Shown here: one piece after another, positions 1 to 8,038 of the stretch
Layout of the letters: each line of letters begins with the position of its first letter
Position numbering within the stretch: position 1 is the first letter of the stretch
NCBI GenBank assembly: GCA_963741615.1
Contig: CAVUIU010000011.1
Span: 52,843-116,842 of the forward strand
DNA length: 64,000 nucleotides
DNA from: UBA9676 sp963741615
GTDB lineage: Bacteria; Actinomycetota; Actinomycetes; Streptosporangiales; Streptosporangiaceae
Direction of reading: 5' to 3'
Made by a program: the position numbers and the translations under genes
The notes under the pieces: generated by a model
Told to the model about the DNA's origin: nothing
The model's database searches: none
The model's input: the letters and a program-made list of their open reading frames with translations, nothing else

Positions 1-180
1 TACATCGTGCGGCAGCTGGCCAGGGCGCAGGGCGGCGAGGTAGTTGCCAGCTCCCGGGCCGGCGGCGGCACCCAGATGCGCCTCCAGCTGCGCCGCGCCG
101 ACCCGGCGGCCGGACCGGAAGAGGCCGGACTGGAAGAGGCCGGACCGGGACGGCGCGACCGGGAAGGAACCAGGGAGTAG
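1..180 (+). CDS. Sensor histidine kinase, C-terminal end only
   Basis: The window opens inside a gene. Frame 1 reads to a TAG at 178-180 and gives 59 residues. The first part (YIVRQLARAQGGEV, then GGGT) looks like the end of a HATPase_c domain just after the G2 box, where kinases have GLGLxIV followed by a Gly-rich strand. The last 25 residues are a charged, low-complexity tail. If the call is right, this is the end of a membrane sensor kinase. Its sensor, H box and N box lie outside the window, so the signal and partner are unknown. It converges on the ABC exporter gene with a 14-bp gap. Confidence 0.6.
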   Translation, partial: YIVRQLARAQGGEVVASSRAGGGTQMRLQLRRADPAAGPEEAGLEEAGPGRRDREGTRE

Positions 181-194
181 CGTGCGCCGGGCCG

Positions 195-983
195 TCAGGA
201 CTTGGCGGTCTCGCGGACCATCGGCTCCCCCCCGGTGGCCACCAGGTAGGCGTCGATGATCGCCGGAACGTCGTCACCGGCCTGCGCGATCTGGCCCTTT
301 TCCAGCCAGATGACGCGATTACAGGTCTCCTCGATCTGCGCCATGCTGTGGGCAACCACGAAGACGGTGCCGGCCTGCGCGCGGAGTTCCTCGATCCGCT
401 GGCGGCTCCGCACCCGGAACTCCGCGTCCCCGGTGACCAGCGCCTCATCGATGAGCAGCACGTCCTGGGTCCTGGCCGAGGCGATGGCGAACCGCAGCCG
501 TGAGCCCATGCCCGTGGAGTAGGCGCGCATCGGCAGGTTGATGAAGTCCCCGACCCCGGAGAAGTCCACGATGCCCTGATACCGGTCCTTGACCTCCCGC
601 GGCGTCATGCCCATCGCCAGGCCGCAGACCACCACGTTGCGCTCCCCGGTGAGGTCATCCAGGAGCGCCGCGTTGACACCGAGCAGCGAGGCGTGACCGG
701 TGGTGTAGACGGTGCCCTGTTCGGCGGGGAGCAGCCCGGCGATCGCACGCAGCAGAGTTGACTTGCCGGAGCCGTTGCGCCCGATGACGCCGACGGCGTC
801 GCCGCGGTTGGCCACGAACGAGATGCCGCGGATAGCGTGCACCTCCCGCACGGACGGGCGGCGCTGCCGGCGCATCATGCGCAGGAGGGCCGTCGCCGCC
901 GTGCCCTTGTCGGACCGCGAGCCGAGCACGCGGTAGACGACGTGCAGATCGTCCACGACGACCATCGGTTCAGCCGCGGCCAT
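195..983 (-). CDS. ABC transporter ATP-binding protein, polysaccharide/teichoic acid export type (Wzt/TagH-like)
   Basis: This 262-residue protein is the nucleotide-binding subunit that powers export of a polysaccharide or teichoic acid-type polymer. Visible motifs are Walker A (GRNGSGKST, about residue 68), a divergent signature (YSTGMGSRLRFA, about 157) and Walker B (DVLLIDEAL, about 174). YSTGM in place of the usual LSGGQ is typical of the Wzt/TagH subfamily. There is no C-terminal carbohydrate-binding domain, so it resembles TagH/RfbE-type short ATPases. Its start overlaps the end of the permease gene by 14 bp, which argues for translational coupling and a two-gene exporter. The polymer itself cannot be deduced. 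Confidence 0.9.
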   Translation of the reverse strand: MAAAEPMVVVDDLHVVYRVLGSRSDKGTAATALLRMMRRQRRPSVREVHAIRGISFVANRGDAVGVIGRNGSGKSTLLRAIAGLLPAEQGTVYTTGHASLLGVNAALLDDLTGERNVVVCGLAMGMTPREVKDRYQGIVDFSGVGDFINLPMRAYSTGMGSRLRFAIASARTQDVLLIDEALVTGDAEFRVRSRQRIEELRAQAGTVFVVAHSMAQIEETCNRVIWLEKGQIAQAGDDVPAIIDAYLVATGGEPMVRETAKS

Positions 984-2130
984 AGGTCACCTCCGCCCGC
1001 CAGAACAGGAAGAAGCCGACCACGATCGCCAGGACGGCCCAGCCGGCGCCGTAGAGCCACAGGCTGGGGCCGCCGACCACGAGGTGACAGTGGCCAAGCA
1101 GTGCTGGGTGAGCGGGAATGTAGGGATGCTTGCTGCCCACCGCGAGCTGGCACAGGTGGCGGTTGTACGGCTGATACGTGCTGACCGTGGCCCTCAGCTT
1201 CGATAGGAGCGCGTTCCTGACCAGTGCGATATAGACCGCTGCTGGGTTGATCTGCATCAGGTAGCTCAGCTTGGCGTGCAGGTAGAGGGTCGCCAGCGCG
1301 GGGATGAAGAACATGACCCCGGAGACGTACATCCATGTCCGCACGATGAACGGGATCAGCTGGCTGACGTCGTCCACGCCTGCGCCGACGCGCGCGAGGA
1401 TGAGCCCGACACCGACGTTGAAGAGGCTCTGCAGCACGAGCGCGGGCACCAGGAACAGCCAGTACCAGGTGATCCCCTCCCCGCTGACGAGCACGATCAC
1501 GAACAGCACGCCCATGGAGATGAGCATCTGCTGCAACTCGATGAGCACGTAGCCGAGCGGCAGGCAGGCGCGGGGGAAGTGGAGTGCCCGGATCAGCGGC
1601 AGGCTGTCGTTGATCACCCGGGAGGCGATGATGAAGGAACGCTGGGTGAAGTTGAAGACGAAGATCCCGGTGACCAGGAACGGGATGAAGTCGGGCACCC
1701 CGCGCCTGGTGTTCAGGATCACGCCGAAGATCAGGAAGTAGACGGCGGCGTTCAGCAGCGGGGTGAGGATCTGCCAGACCTGGCCGAGCCGGGCCTCGCT
1801 GTACATCGCGACGTTTCGTGCGGTCGCGAAGGCGAGCACGAAGTGCCGCCGCTGCCATAGCTGCTTCAGATAGGCAAGCGGGGACGGGCGTGCGGCGCTC
1901 GGCCGGAGCCCGTAGCGGGCGGCGAGCTGGGACAGTGGCTCGTCCGGCAGCAGCCCCTGCCGCGTGGACGAGGACGCCGTGGCGTCGCCGGACCCGCCCA
2001 GGGCGCCGGGCGCGCTCAGAGTCCCCCGGCCGCCGCCGGGCACGCTCCCCCGCCCTCGCTCTCTCACAGCGGCGAGCCTATGGTGCGCAGCAGGCTGGAC
2101 GCGTGCGCTCGCCATGATCCACCGCGCCAT
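970..2130 (-). CDS. ABC-2 type polysaccharide export permease (Wzm/TagG-like)
   Basis: This is the membrane subunit of the exporter. About 270 residues of ABC-2 type permease follow a hydrophilic N-terminal region. Six hydrophobic segments can be seen, beginning after an amphipathic stretch (ARLGQVWQILTPLLNAAVYF) that is typical of the family. The C-terminal segment runs into the ATPase start (14-bp overlap). The start is uncertain: the frame stays open to 2253, but the first residues there are basic, proline/arginine-rich and overlap the operators. ATG at 2130, with a G-rich stretch in front, is preferred; 2115 and 2193 are alternatives. It is divergent from the MarR gene and probably under its control. 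Confidence 0.85.
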   Translation of the reverse strand: MARWIMASARVQPAAHHRLAAVRERGRGSVPGGGRGTLSAPGALGGSGDATASSSTRQGLLPDEPLSQLAARYGLRPSAARPSPLAYLKQLWQRRHFVLAFATARNVAMYSEARLGQVWQILTPLLNAAVYFLIFGVILNTRRGVPDFIPFLVTGIFVFNFTQRSFIIASRVINDSLPLIRALHFPRACLPLGYVLIELQQMLISMGVLFVIVLVSGEGITWYWLFLVPALVLQSLFNVGVGLILARVGAGVDDVSQLIPFIVRTWMYVSGVMFFIPALATLYLHAKLSYLMQINPAAVYIALVRNALLSKLRATVSTYQPYNRHLCQLAVGSKHPYIPAHPALLGHCHLVVGGPSLWLYGAGWAVLAIVVGFFLFWRAEVTYGRG

Positions 2131-2194
2131 GATCCCCCGCCGGCCCGCGAACTGGGGCCGCCGCCGACCCGCGGCCCCGCGGCGGGCGGCCATG

Positions 2195-2255
2195 AGTTGT
2201 ACGGAGCAACTCTCACGCTGTGACTGTACCATCGGGGGAGTTGTACGGTACAACT
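2195..2255. promoter_or_regulatory. Two palindromic operators between exporter and MarR gene
   Basis: AGTTGTACGGTACAACT at 2239-2255 is a perfect 17-bp palindrome with one central base. A second copy at 2195-2211, AGTTGTACGGAGCAACT, keeps the outer arms (AGTTG/CAACT). The centres are 44 bp apart, about four helical turns. They lie in the divergent region between the permease start and the MarR start, with the perfect site directly in front of the regulator. This is the expected layout of a MarR protein repressing both itself and its divergent target. Binding is inferred, not shown. Confidence 0.7.
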
Positions 2256-2261
2256 GTTCAT

Positions 2262-2882
2262 GTGGACCCTTCGATGGAGGACGCGGATCTCGATCGGCTC
2301 CTCGCGCGATTGCTGCGGGTGGTCAACCCAGCCGCCGCACCGGAGGCCGGCGCTGGTGCTGCGGCCGGAGGGGAGGAACAGGCCGTCTCGGAGCATACAG
2401 TCCCAGCCGAGTCGGGGTTCCCCGCCGTTTCTGCCTCCGAGGCCCGCGCCCTGATCGAACTGCTCACGGCGCGGGGCATCGCCCAGGGCCAGCTCGCCGC
2501 CCTGCTCGGGCTGGAGAAGAGCACCGTGAGCAGGCTCGCCGCGGGCCTGGAGCGCAAGGGCTGGCTCAGGCGCGGCCGTGACGAGGAGAACCAGCGCTTC
2601 GTGCGCCTCTATCTCACCCCCGAGGGGCGCGTGATCGCTGCCCAGGTGTGGCAGGCCTGGCAGTCACGTCAGGCGCGGATCCTTGCGGCCCTGTCGGCGG
2701 AGGAGCGCGCGGGCCTGACCACCGGGCTGCGCGGCCTGGTCCGCGGCCTGGCAGCCGAAGGCCTTCTCGAGGAGGCCGCCGCGCCGGACGCGCCGGAAGC
2801 CCCGGGCCCGGACCGGACACCGCCAAGCCCGGACCGGACGCGCGAGGCGGGCCGATACACCCAAACGCCATCAGCCCGGTAG
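2262..2882 (+). CDS. MarR-family transcriptional regulator
   Basis: A winged-helix repressor of the MarR type, about 206 residues from the GTG chosen here. The recognition helix region GQLAALLGLEKSTVSRLAAG and the wing (RRGRDEENQRFVRLYLTPEG) are clear in the middle third, followed by the dimerisation helices. The frame is open back to a GTG at 2220, but that start would put the perfect operator inside the gene, so GTG 2262 or ATG 2274 is more likely. Neither has a good Shine-Dalgarno, so translation may be leaderless. The last 30 residues are low-complexity (Pro, Asp, Arg). The gene overlaps the convergent membrane-protein gene by 214 bp. It probably regulates the divergent exporter. Confidence 0.85.
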   Translation: MDPSMEDADLDRLLARLLRVVNPAAAPEAGAGAAAGGEEQAVSEHTVPAESGFPAVSASEARALIELLTARGIAQGQLAALLGLEKSTVSRLAAGLERKGWLRRGRDEENQRFVRLYLTPEGRVIAAQVWQAWQSRQARILAALSAEERAGLTTGLRGLVRGLAAEGLLEEAAAPDAPEAPGPDRTPPSPDRTREAGRYTQTPSAR

Positions 2883-4789
2883 TCGAACCGGAATCCGGTG
2901 TCGCGCAGGTAGCGCCGGATGCCGGCGTTCCTGACCCAGACAAGCACCCAGCCGATGTGCATCCGCCGGGCACTGCGCTGCGCCTGGCGCAGGCCCGCGG
3001 GTGTGTTCGGCCACACGCCACGCCGAGCCCCGCGCTGGACTCGCATCAGGCCCGCGTAGAACGCCCGGTGATCGATCCCGGACAGCGTGGCGGACGGTGT
3101 CCTGGACACGTATCCGTCGCCCAGCCGGTGGCCGTCCGCGGTCGCCAGCACCAAGGTCTCCGGCGGGAACGGCATCCCGGACAGCGGGACACCGCCGCGG
3201 ATGCCGAACGGGACGTCCACGACGATCGAGCGGGAATGGTCAGCGGCGATCGGCGCGTCCAGGGCCGGCATGGCTGTCGGCATGCTGCCGATGGGCCACG
3301 GTTCGCTCGCGGGGTTGCCCGACCAGCCGGCCTCCAGCGCAGCGAGCGCCACGACCGCCACGAGGACCGGCCTGGCGTGGGCCGCCAGCCAGGCGACCGC
3401 CGCGCCGGCCAGGAGGGCGGCGGCCACCAGCCCGAGTTCGGTGAAGCGGTCGGCCTCCCGGAAGTTGGCCAGGCCGGGAATCCGGACCAGCCAGGTATAG
3501 GGCATGAGCGCGGACAGCCGCACCCCGTTCCACACGATTTGAAGCGGATGATAAGGCCGCCCGTTGACCCAGGGGACAGGCCCGAGAGCGAGCGCGGAGC
3601 AGCCAAGCCCCAGCAGCCCCAGCAGCCGCGCACCGGGCCGCCGCCACGCGACCGCCAGCCCGGCGAGCGCGGTCAGGCTCAGCACCAGCCCGTACCCGAC
3701 GACGACATAGCCGGGGCGGCCGTGGTAGTAGGGGGATGCCAGGCTGGCCATCCCGTACCCGGCCAGCCGTGGTGACGGCGCGAACATCTGGACCAGGCCG
3801 ACCCCGGACCCGAGGTAGCTGTGCGCGAGCGCATGCGGCGGGATCCACGCGCCGCCGCTGACCGTCTGCCAGATCATGGCGGCCAGCTGCGGGCTGGCGA
3901 CGATCACCCCGGTCACGCAGGCGAGGGCGATGGGCCGCAGGGTGGCTGCCGATCGCCGCCGGGCAGCCCAGGGGATCAGCACCAGCGCGGCCAGGATGGC
4001 CGCCAGCACGGCGGATTCCTGGTCGGTGAGCATGGCAGCGCCCAGGACCAGCCCGAGGACGATGGCCCGCCGCTGGCTGGGCGCCCGGCGCAGGCGCAGC
4101 GCTGCCGTCAGCGCCATCGGCAGGAACAGCGCCCCGAGGGCGAGGTTCACCTCGTACCAGCTGCGCCAGGCGAGGCTGTATGACAGGCCGAACAACGCGC
4201 CGGCTGCTATCGGCCCGATGCCCGCGGGCAGCCAGAGCCTGGCCGCCCGGTACATGGCGTAGCACAGCAGCCCCGGGCACACGATGGACACCAGATTGTA
4301 GGAAGCACTAGGGCCGAAGATGAGCGTGACCGGCGTCATCAGCAGGCCCGGCAGGGGCATCAGCGTGTGGTAGCCGAACTGGGTGCCGACCGGTGCCGCG
4401 AGGTAACCGGTCGCCCAGGGATTCCCGAGGTGGGTCACCTGGCGCGCCAGCCACCAGAACCCCCAGACATAGCCCCCGACGTCGCGCGTCGCGGGCAGCG
4501 AACCGGCCAGGTAGGTCGCCCGGGGCCAGGTGGCGGCCACCCCCGCGGCCAGGTAGCACGTGAGCAGGGCCAGCTGGCCGGCCAGGGCGCGGCGCAGGCC
4601 GGCGCGGCCGGGCCGGTGCCTGGGCCGGTGCCCAGGCCTGCCCCGCGGCCGTCCCCGCGAGCGGCGGCAGGTCGATCTCAGGATCGGTCTCCACCGGACC
4701 CGCCACGCTTGTACCCCCGCGTCCGGGCCGCCCGGGACCTTCCCGGTCCATGTGCTCCCCCTGTGCCCCTCATCTCGGCGGGTGGCCAT
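2669..4789 (-). CDS. Polytopic membrane protein, putative GT-C-type glycosyltransferase (paralogue 1)
   Basis: A large membrane protein of about 706 residues with roughly 11-12 hydrophobic segments and a soluble C-terminal third. It is clearly homologous along its length to the gene at 5101-7146: both share DxxxYVWGFxW, HTLMPLPGLL, FGPSASYNL and AAMLTDQESAVLA-type segments. The architecture (acidic residues in the first loop, many TMs, C-terminal globular part) is that of lipid-linked-sugar glycosyltransferases of the GT-C fold, which would fit the neighbouring exporter, but the function is inferred. ATG 4789 gives a cytoplasmic N-terminus equal in length to the paralogue's. Compared with the paralogue it carries about 60 extra C-terminal low-complexity residues that run antisense into the MarR gene. 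Confidence 0.75.
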   Translation of the reverse strand: MATRRDEGHRGSTWTGKVPGGPDAGVQAWRVRWRPILRSTCRRSRGRPRGRPGHRPRHRPGRAGLRRALAGQLALLTCYLAAGVAATWPRATYLAGSLPATRDVGGYVWGFWWLARQVTHLGNPWATGYLAAPVGTQFGYHTLMPLPGLLMTPVTLIFGPSASYNLVSIVCPGLLCYAMYRAARLWLPAGIGPIAAGALFGLSYSLAWRSWYEVNLALGALFLPMALTAALRLRRAPSQRRAIVLGLVLGAAMLTDQESAVLAAILAALVLIPWAARRRSAATLRPIALACVTGVIVASPQLAAMIWQTVSGGAWIPPHALAHSYLGSGVGLVQMFAPSPRLAGYGMASLASPYYHGRPGYVVVGYGLVLSLTALAGLAVAWRRPGARLLGLLGLGCSALALGPVPWVNGRPYHPLQIVWNGVRLSALMPYTWLVRIPGLANFREADRFTELGLVAAALLAGAAVAWLAAHARPVLVAVVALAALEAGWSGNPASEPWPIGSMPTAMPALDAPIAADHSRSIVVDVPFGIRGGVPLSGMPFPPETLVLATADGHRLGDGYVSRTPSATLSGIDHRAFYAGLMRVQRGARRGVWPNTPAGLRQAQRSARRMHIGWVLVWVRNAGIRRYLRDTGFRFDYRADGVWVYRPASRVRSGLGGVRSGPGASGASGAAASSRRPSAARPRTRPRSPVVRPARSSADRAARIRA

Positions 4790-4815
4790 ACCTGCTGAGT
4801 CGGGACTGGCCACAA

Positions 4816-4886
4816 TTTTGTCAAAGGAGTTTTTCATATGCTGAGGAAGGGGTCGGTTATGACTTTGACAAACTTTGGTCATAACC
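4816..4886. promoter_or_regulatory. Nested inverted repeats upstream of the GT-C-like gene
   Basis: Two interleaved inverted repeats lie just upstream of the gene starting at 4789. TTTGTCAAAG (4817-4826) is the reverse complement of CTTTGACAAA (4863-4872). GGTTATGAC (4855-4863) is the reverse complement of GTCATAACC (4878-4886), with the 14-bp loop holding the TTTGACAAA motif. Each TTTGWCAAA is itself a palindrome with one central base. Such an arrangement suggests a dimeric repressor or activator site. No matching regulator was identified in the window. Confidence 0.5.
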
Positions 4887-5098
4887 GGGCAGGCCCGAAA
4901 CCGCCCGGAGCAGGGACTTCTCTGGTCCGATTTTGTCTGGGCGTGACCATATACAGGACATTTATCCGGAAGGTGAGCCGGTGGCCACCCGGAGTCTCAT
5001 GATGCCGTCGCATTTACGTAAAGCGGCGGTAATAAATTGATATAGCAGATCTATATGGCGCGCCTGACGGCGGTCGGTGGAGGTGTGGTCCCGGCCGT
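4887..5098. other. AT-richer intergenic stretch with small palindromes
   Basis: About 210 bp without a gene between the two paralogues. It is visibly richer in A/T than its surroundings. It contains the perfect palindrome TTTACGTAAA at 5013-5022 and the inverted repeat ATATAG-cagat-CTATAT at 5040-5056. These may be regulatory or a weak terminator for neither gene in particular. No Rho-independent terminator with a T tract was found. Confidence 0.4.
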
Positions 5099-5100
5099 CG

Positions 5101-7146
5101 TCAGGAGGTGCTGTGCCGGTAGATCAGGACGTTGCCTTCGCGGTGCTTGTATACGAAGCCGGTGTCCCTGAGGTAGGTGAGGACGAAGCCGTCGATGCTG
5201 ATATTCCGCTTCCACACCACCACCCAGCCGATATGGAGGCGGCTGGCGTCCAGCCGGGCCGCGGCCAGCTGGGCCGGGGTGAGCTTGATCGCGTGCAGCG
5301 GTGTCACCCCCACCGGCTGCGGACATCCGGTGGCCTGCGTCTGATGGCCGCGGGTGCGGGTGCCGAGGGCGGGCAGCGCCCAGGGGCAGACCAGCGGCAC
5401 CTCATGCTGGACCAGGACCAGGTGGTTGTAGAAGGGGTGTGCTTTGATCGCCGTGATGGTCGGCTGGGGCAGCCGCGAGGTGTAGGCGATCGCCCGCGGG
5501 TGACCGTCGGCGGTGGCCATCACCAGCGCCTTGGGGAAGAAGGGCGCGCCGAACACCGGGATCCCGCCCCTCATGCCGAACGGAATGTCCACCACGATCG
5601 AGCCCGAGGGGTCGGCCATGATCCACCGATCCACCCGCGGGTAGCTGGTCGGCATGGTGCCGATCCTCGGGGTGCCCGAGTAGCCGGCTTCCAGGATCCC
5701 CAGCGCCAGGACCACGACGAGCAACGGCTTGGCGTGGTAGCGCAGCCAGTTCACCGCCGCCCCGGCGAGCAGGGCCGCGGGCACGAGCCCGAGGATCGCC
5801 AGCCGGTCCGCCTCCCGGAAGCTGGACAGGCCCGGTATCCGGATGAACCACGTGTAGGGCATGAGCCCCGACACCCGCACCTGCCGCCACGACAAGGCCA
5901 GCGGCAGGTACTGGTGCTTGCCGATCCACAGCGAGGTGCCGAGGGCGAGGATGGCACAGCCGCCCCACAGCGCGGCGAGCAGCCAGGCGGTCCGGCGCCG
6001 CCAGGAGGCGGCCAGGCCCAGCAGCGCGAGGACGGTGAGAACCGTGCCGAACACCGGCAGTCCCTCGTTGTCCCTGCCGTGCAGGAAAGGCCCCGCCAGG
6101 CTGCCCAGCCCGAAGTCGGCCACCCGGGGCGTCGGCGAGAACATCCCGGGCAGGCCGATCCCGTACTGCTTGTACGAGACGGCGAGCAGATGCTGGTCGA
6201 TCGCCAGGCCCCCGCGGGCCAGCACGACCTCTTGGACCATCGCGATGATCTGCGGGCTGGCGAGGACGGTCCCGATCACGACCGCCAGCGCGGCAGGGCG
6301 CAGCTTCGCCCACGATGGGCGGTACACCAGCCAGGGCAGCAGCGTGAGCCCGGTCACTATCGCCGCCAGCACCGCCGACTCCTGGTCGGTCAGCACGGCC
6401 GCACCCATGACCAGGCCCAGGATGATGGCCTGCCGGCGGCCGGGGGTGCGGCGCAGGCGCACCGACGCCTCCAGCGCCATGGGCAGGAATATCGCCCCGA
6501 GCGCGATGTTCAGGTGGTACCAGTCCTGCTGGGTGAGCATGGCCGACAGGCCGAAGAAGGCCCCGGCCGCGATCGCGCCGGTGGCCGAGGGGAGCCACAG
6601 CCGGGCCGCCCGGTACATGGCGTAACTGAGCAGCCCCGGCGTGATCGCGACCATCAGGTTGTAGGACGCGCTGGGGCCGAACAGGAGGGTGACCGGGGTT
6701 ATCAGCAGGCCGGGCAGCGGCATCAGAGTGTGGAACCCGAGCTGGACCCCGACCGGCGCCGCCATCTGGCTGGTGAACCAGGGGTTGGCCAGGTGGGTCA
6801 CCTGGTGGGTCATCCAGTAGAAGCCCCACACGTAGCTGGCGGTGTCACGCGTGGACGGCAGGCGCCCCGCCAGGTAGGTCGCGAGCGGCCAGGTGACGGC
6901 CACCCCGGCGGCTATGAAGACGATGAGCAGAGCGGCCTGCCGCGCCGCCGGGTGGCCGGCTAGCTTGCGCATCCAGGACCCCCACCCCCCTGCCCCCTGC
7001 TCCCGGGACCGCCCTGCTCGCGTCTGGCCGAGCCCGGCAGCGGGCGCGCCGGGCGCCCGAACGTGCAGCGCGCCCGCGGTGACGGGGGCCGCCTGGGCGG
7101 ATGCGGGGGCAGCTTGGGCAGACCGATCGTGGTCGGCCCGTTCCAT
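5101..7146 (-). CDS. Polytopic membrane protein, putative GT-C-type glycosyltransferase (paralogue 2)
   Basis: This 681-residue protein is the paralogue of the gene at 2669-4789. It has about 70 hydrophilic residues, then a first TM (LLIVFIAAGVAVTWPLATYL), a conserved loop RDTASYVWGFYW, about ten more hydrophobic segments, and a soluble C-terminal domain ending in a strand GNVLIYRHS. The soluble part contains a conserved VVDIPFGMRGG motif also present in paralogue 1. ATG 7146 is preceded by GAGGTGA at a normal distance, so the start is well supported. A role in assembling a cell-surface glycan is inferred from the fold type and the adjacent exporter; the donor and acceptor are unknown. Confidence 0.75.
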   Translation of the reverse strand: MERADHDRSAQAAPASAQAAPVTAGALHVRAPGAPAAGLGQTRAGRSREQGAGGWGSWMRKLAGHPAARQAALLIVFIAAGVAVTWPLATYLAGRLPSTRDTASYVWGFYWMTHQVTHLANPWFTSQMAAPVGVQLGFHTLMPLPGLLITPVTLLFGPSASYNLMVAITPGLLSYAMYRAARLWLPSATGAIAAGAFFGLSAMLTQQDWYHLNIALGAIFLPMALEASVRLRRTPGRRQAIILGLVMGAAVLTDQESAVLAAIVTGLTLLPWLVYRPSWAKLRPAALAVVIGTVLASPQIIAMVQEVVLARGGLAIDQHLLAVSYKQYGIGLPGMFSPTPRVADFGLGSLAGPFLHGRDNEGLPVFGTVLTVLALLGLAASWRRRTAWLLAALWGGCAILALGTSLWIGKHQYLPLALSWRQVRVSGLMPYTWFIRIPGLSSFREADRLAILGLVPAALLAGAAVNWLRYHAKPLLVVVLALGILEAGYSGTPRIGTMPTSYPRVDRWIMADPSGSIVVDIPFGMRGGIPVFGAPFFPKALVMATADGHPRAIAYTSRLPQPTITAIKAHPFYNHLVLVQHEVPLVCPWALPALGTRTRGHQTQATGCPQPVGVTPLHAIKLTPAQLAAARLDASRLHIGWVVVWKRNISIDGFVLTYLRDTGFVYKHREGNVLIYRHSTS

Positions 7147-7551
7147 CAGGTCACCTCATCCAGCATGTCATCGGGCCGGTGTCCGTCCCCGTGGCCCGCC
7201 CGGTCGGAACAGGCCCTGTGCCGCCGGGCGACAGTGCCGGCAAGCCCGGTTCTTGAAGGCCCGGGACCTGGCGGCGCTGTCCCCGCACCCCGCGCGGTAG
7301 CAGCAAAGCCACCCCATGTTACCGGGATCGCGGGGCGCCGCCCCCGGCGATGCTTCAGCGGTTCCCGGAACTTGTCGGGGAATTTGCGCTTCCCAGAACT
7401 TGCCGGAAAACCCGGGTCCGGCCAGGCCAGGGGTTCCCGGCCCGTTCTTAGTGGGGCTGACGGTACAACAGGGACTGCAAGGTGTTTTCGGGATGGGCTG
7501 GCGGGGCATTCCGGTCGTATCGGTCTGGTCCAGCCGGGGGCGGCGCGGGAG
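7147..7551. repeat. Intergenic region with an imperfect 21-bp direct repeat
   Basis: About 400 bp between divergent genes with no convincing coding sequence. TTCCCGGAACTTGTCGGGGA begins at 7362, and a related copy beginning TTCCCAGAACTTGCCGGAAA starts at 7390, giving a 28-bp period. A CGGTACAAC motif near 7461 resembles half of the MarR operator at 2239. The region should hold promoters for both flanking genes, but no sigma consensus is obvious. Confidence 0.4.
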
Positions 7552-7965
7552 GTGAGGACGGCGAGCGTCGTGCTGCTCCCGCACGCCCCTGCCAGCGTCG
7601 CCGCCGCGCGTGGCCAGCTCGGCGACCACCTGCGCAGTGCGGGCATCGTCACCCAGGCGGTCGGCGACGCCACCCTGGTAGTGAGCGAGCTGCTGAGCAA
7701 CGCGATCCTGCATGCCAGGCCACTGCCGGGTTCGTGGGTCCAGTTCGCCTGGGCGCTGCGCGAGGGATCGCTCGAGGTGGCGGTCAGTGATGGCGGCGGC
7801 ATGACCCGGCCCCGGCCTGCTCATCCCTCGCTCTCCTGCGTCGGTGGCCGCGGGCTCGCCATCGTCGAGCACCTGTCGTGCCGCTGGGGGGTCTGCGCCA
7901 CTGCCTTCGGGGTCACGGTCTGGGCCGTCCTGCCCGCCCAGTACTGGCCGCGCCGGCAGGCGTAA
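7552..7965 (+). CDS. ATP-binding protein, anti-sigma-factor-type serine kinase (SpoIIAB/RsbW-like)
   Basis: A 137-residue stand-alone HATPase domain. The N box region (VVSELLSNAILHA) and the G box (SVGGRGLAIVEHLS, written CVGGRGLAIVE here) are visible, and the short length matches actinobacterial RsbW-like kinases. Such proteins bind a sigma factor or phosphorylate a STAS antagonist. A possible STAS partner lies 1.5 kb downstream (9460-9798) and others at 29.7 and 46.6 kb. The frame stays open upstream, but homology begins only here; GTG 7552 or the nearby GTG 7570 are the plausible starts. The sigma factor target is unknown. Confidence 0.8.
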   Translation: MRTASVVLLPHAPASVAAARGQLGDHLRSAGIVTQAVGDATLVVSELLSNAILHARPLPGSWVQFAWALREGSLEVAVSDGGGMTRPRPAHPSLSCVGGRGLAIVEHLSCRWGVCATAFGVTVWAVLPAQYWPRRQA

Positions 7966-8038
7966 CGGCACCGGAAACGGTGATACTCCATGGCGAGGAG
8001 TCAGCCGACCGGGGCGCACCTTGCGCGCAGGGGGTGAT

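Noticed and set aside
5077..6963. 628-codon open frame on the plus strand opposite the second GT-C-like gene
   Set aside because: It is the antisense shadow of a well-supported gene; its translation is low-complexity Arg/Gly/Gln-rich, as expected for GC-rich antisense frames.
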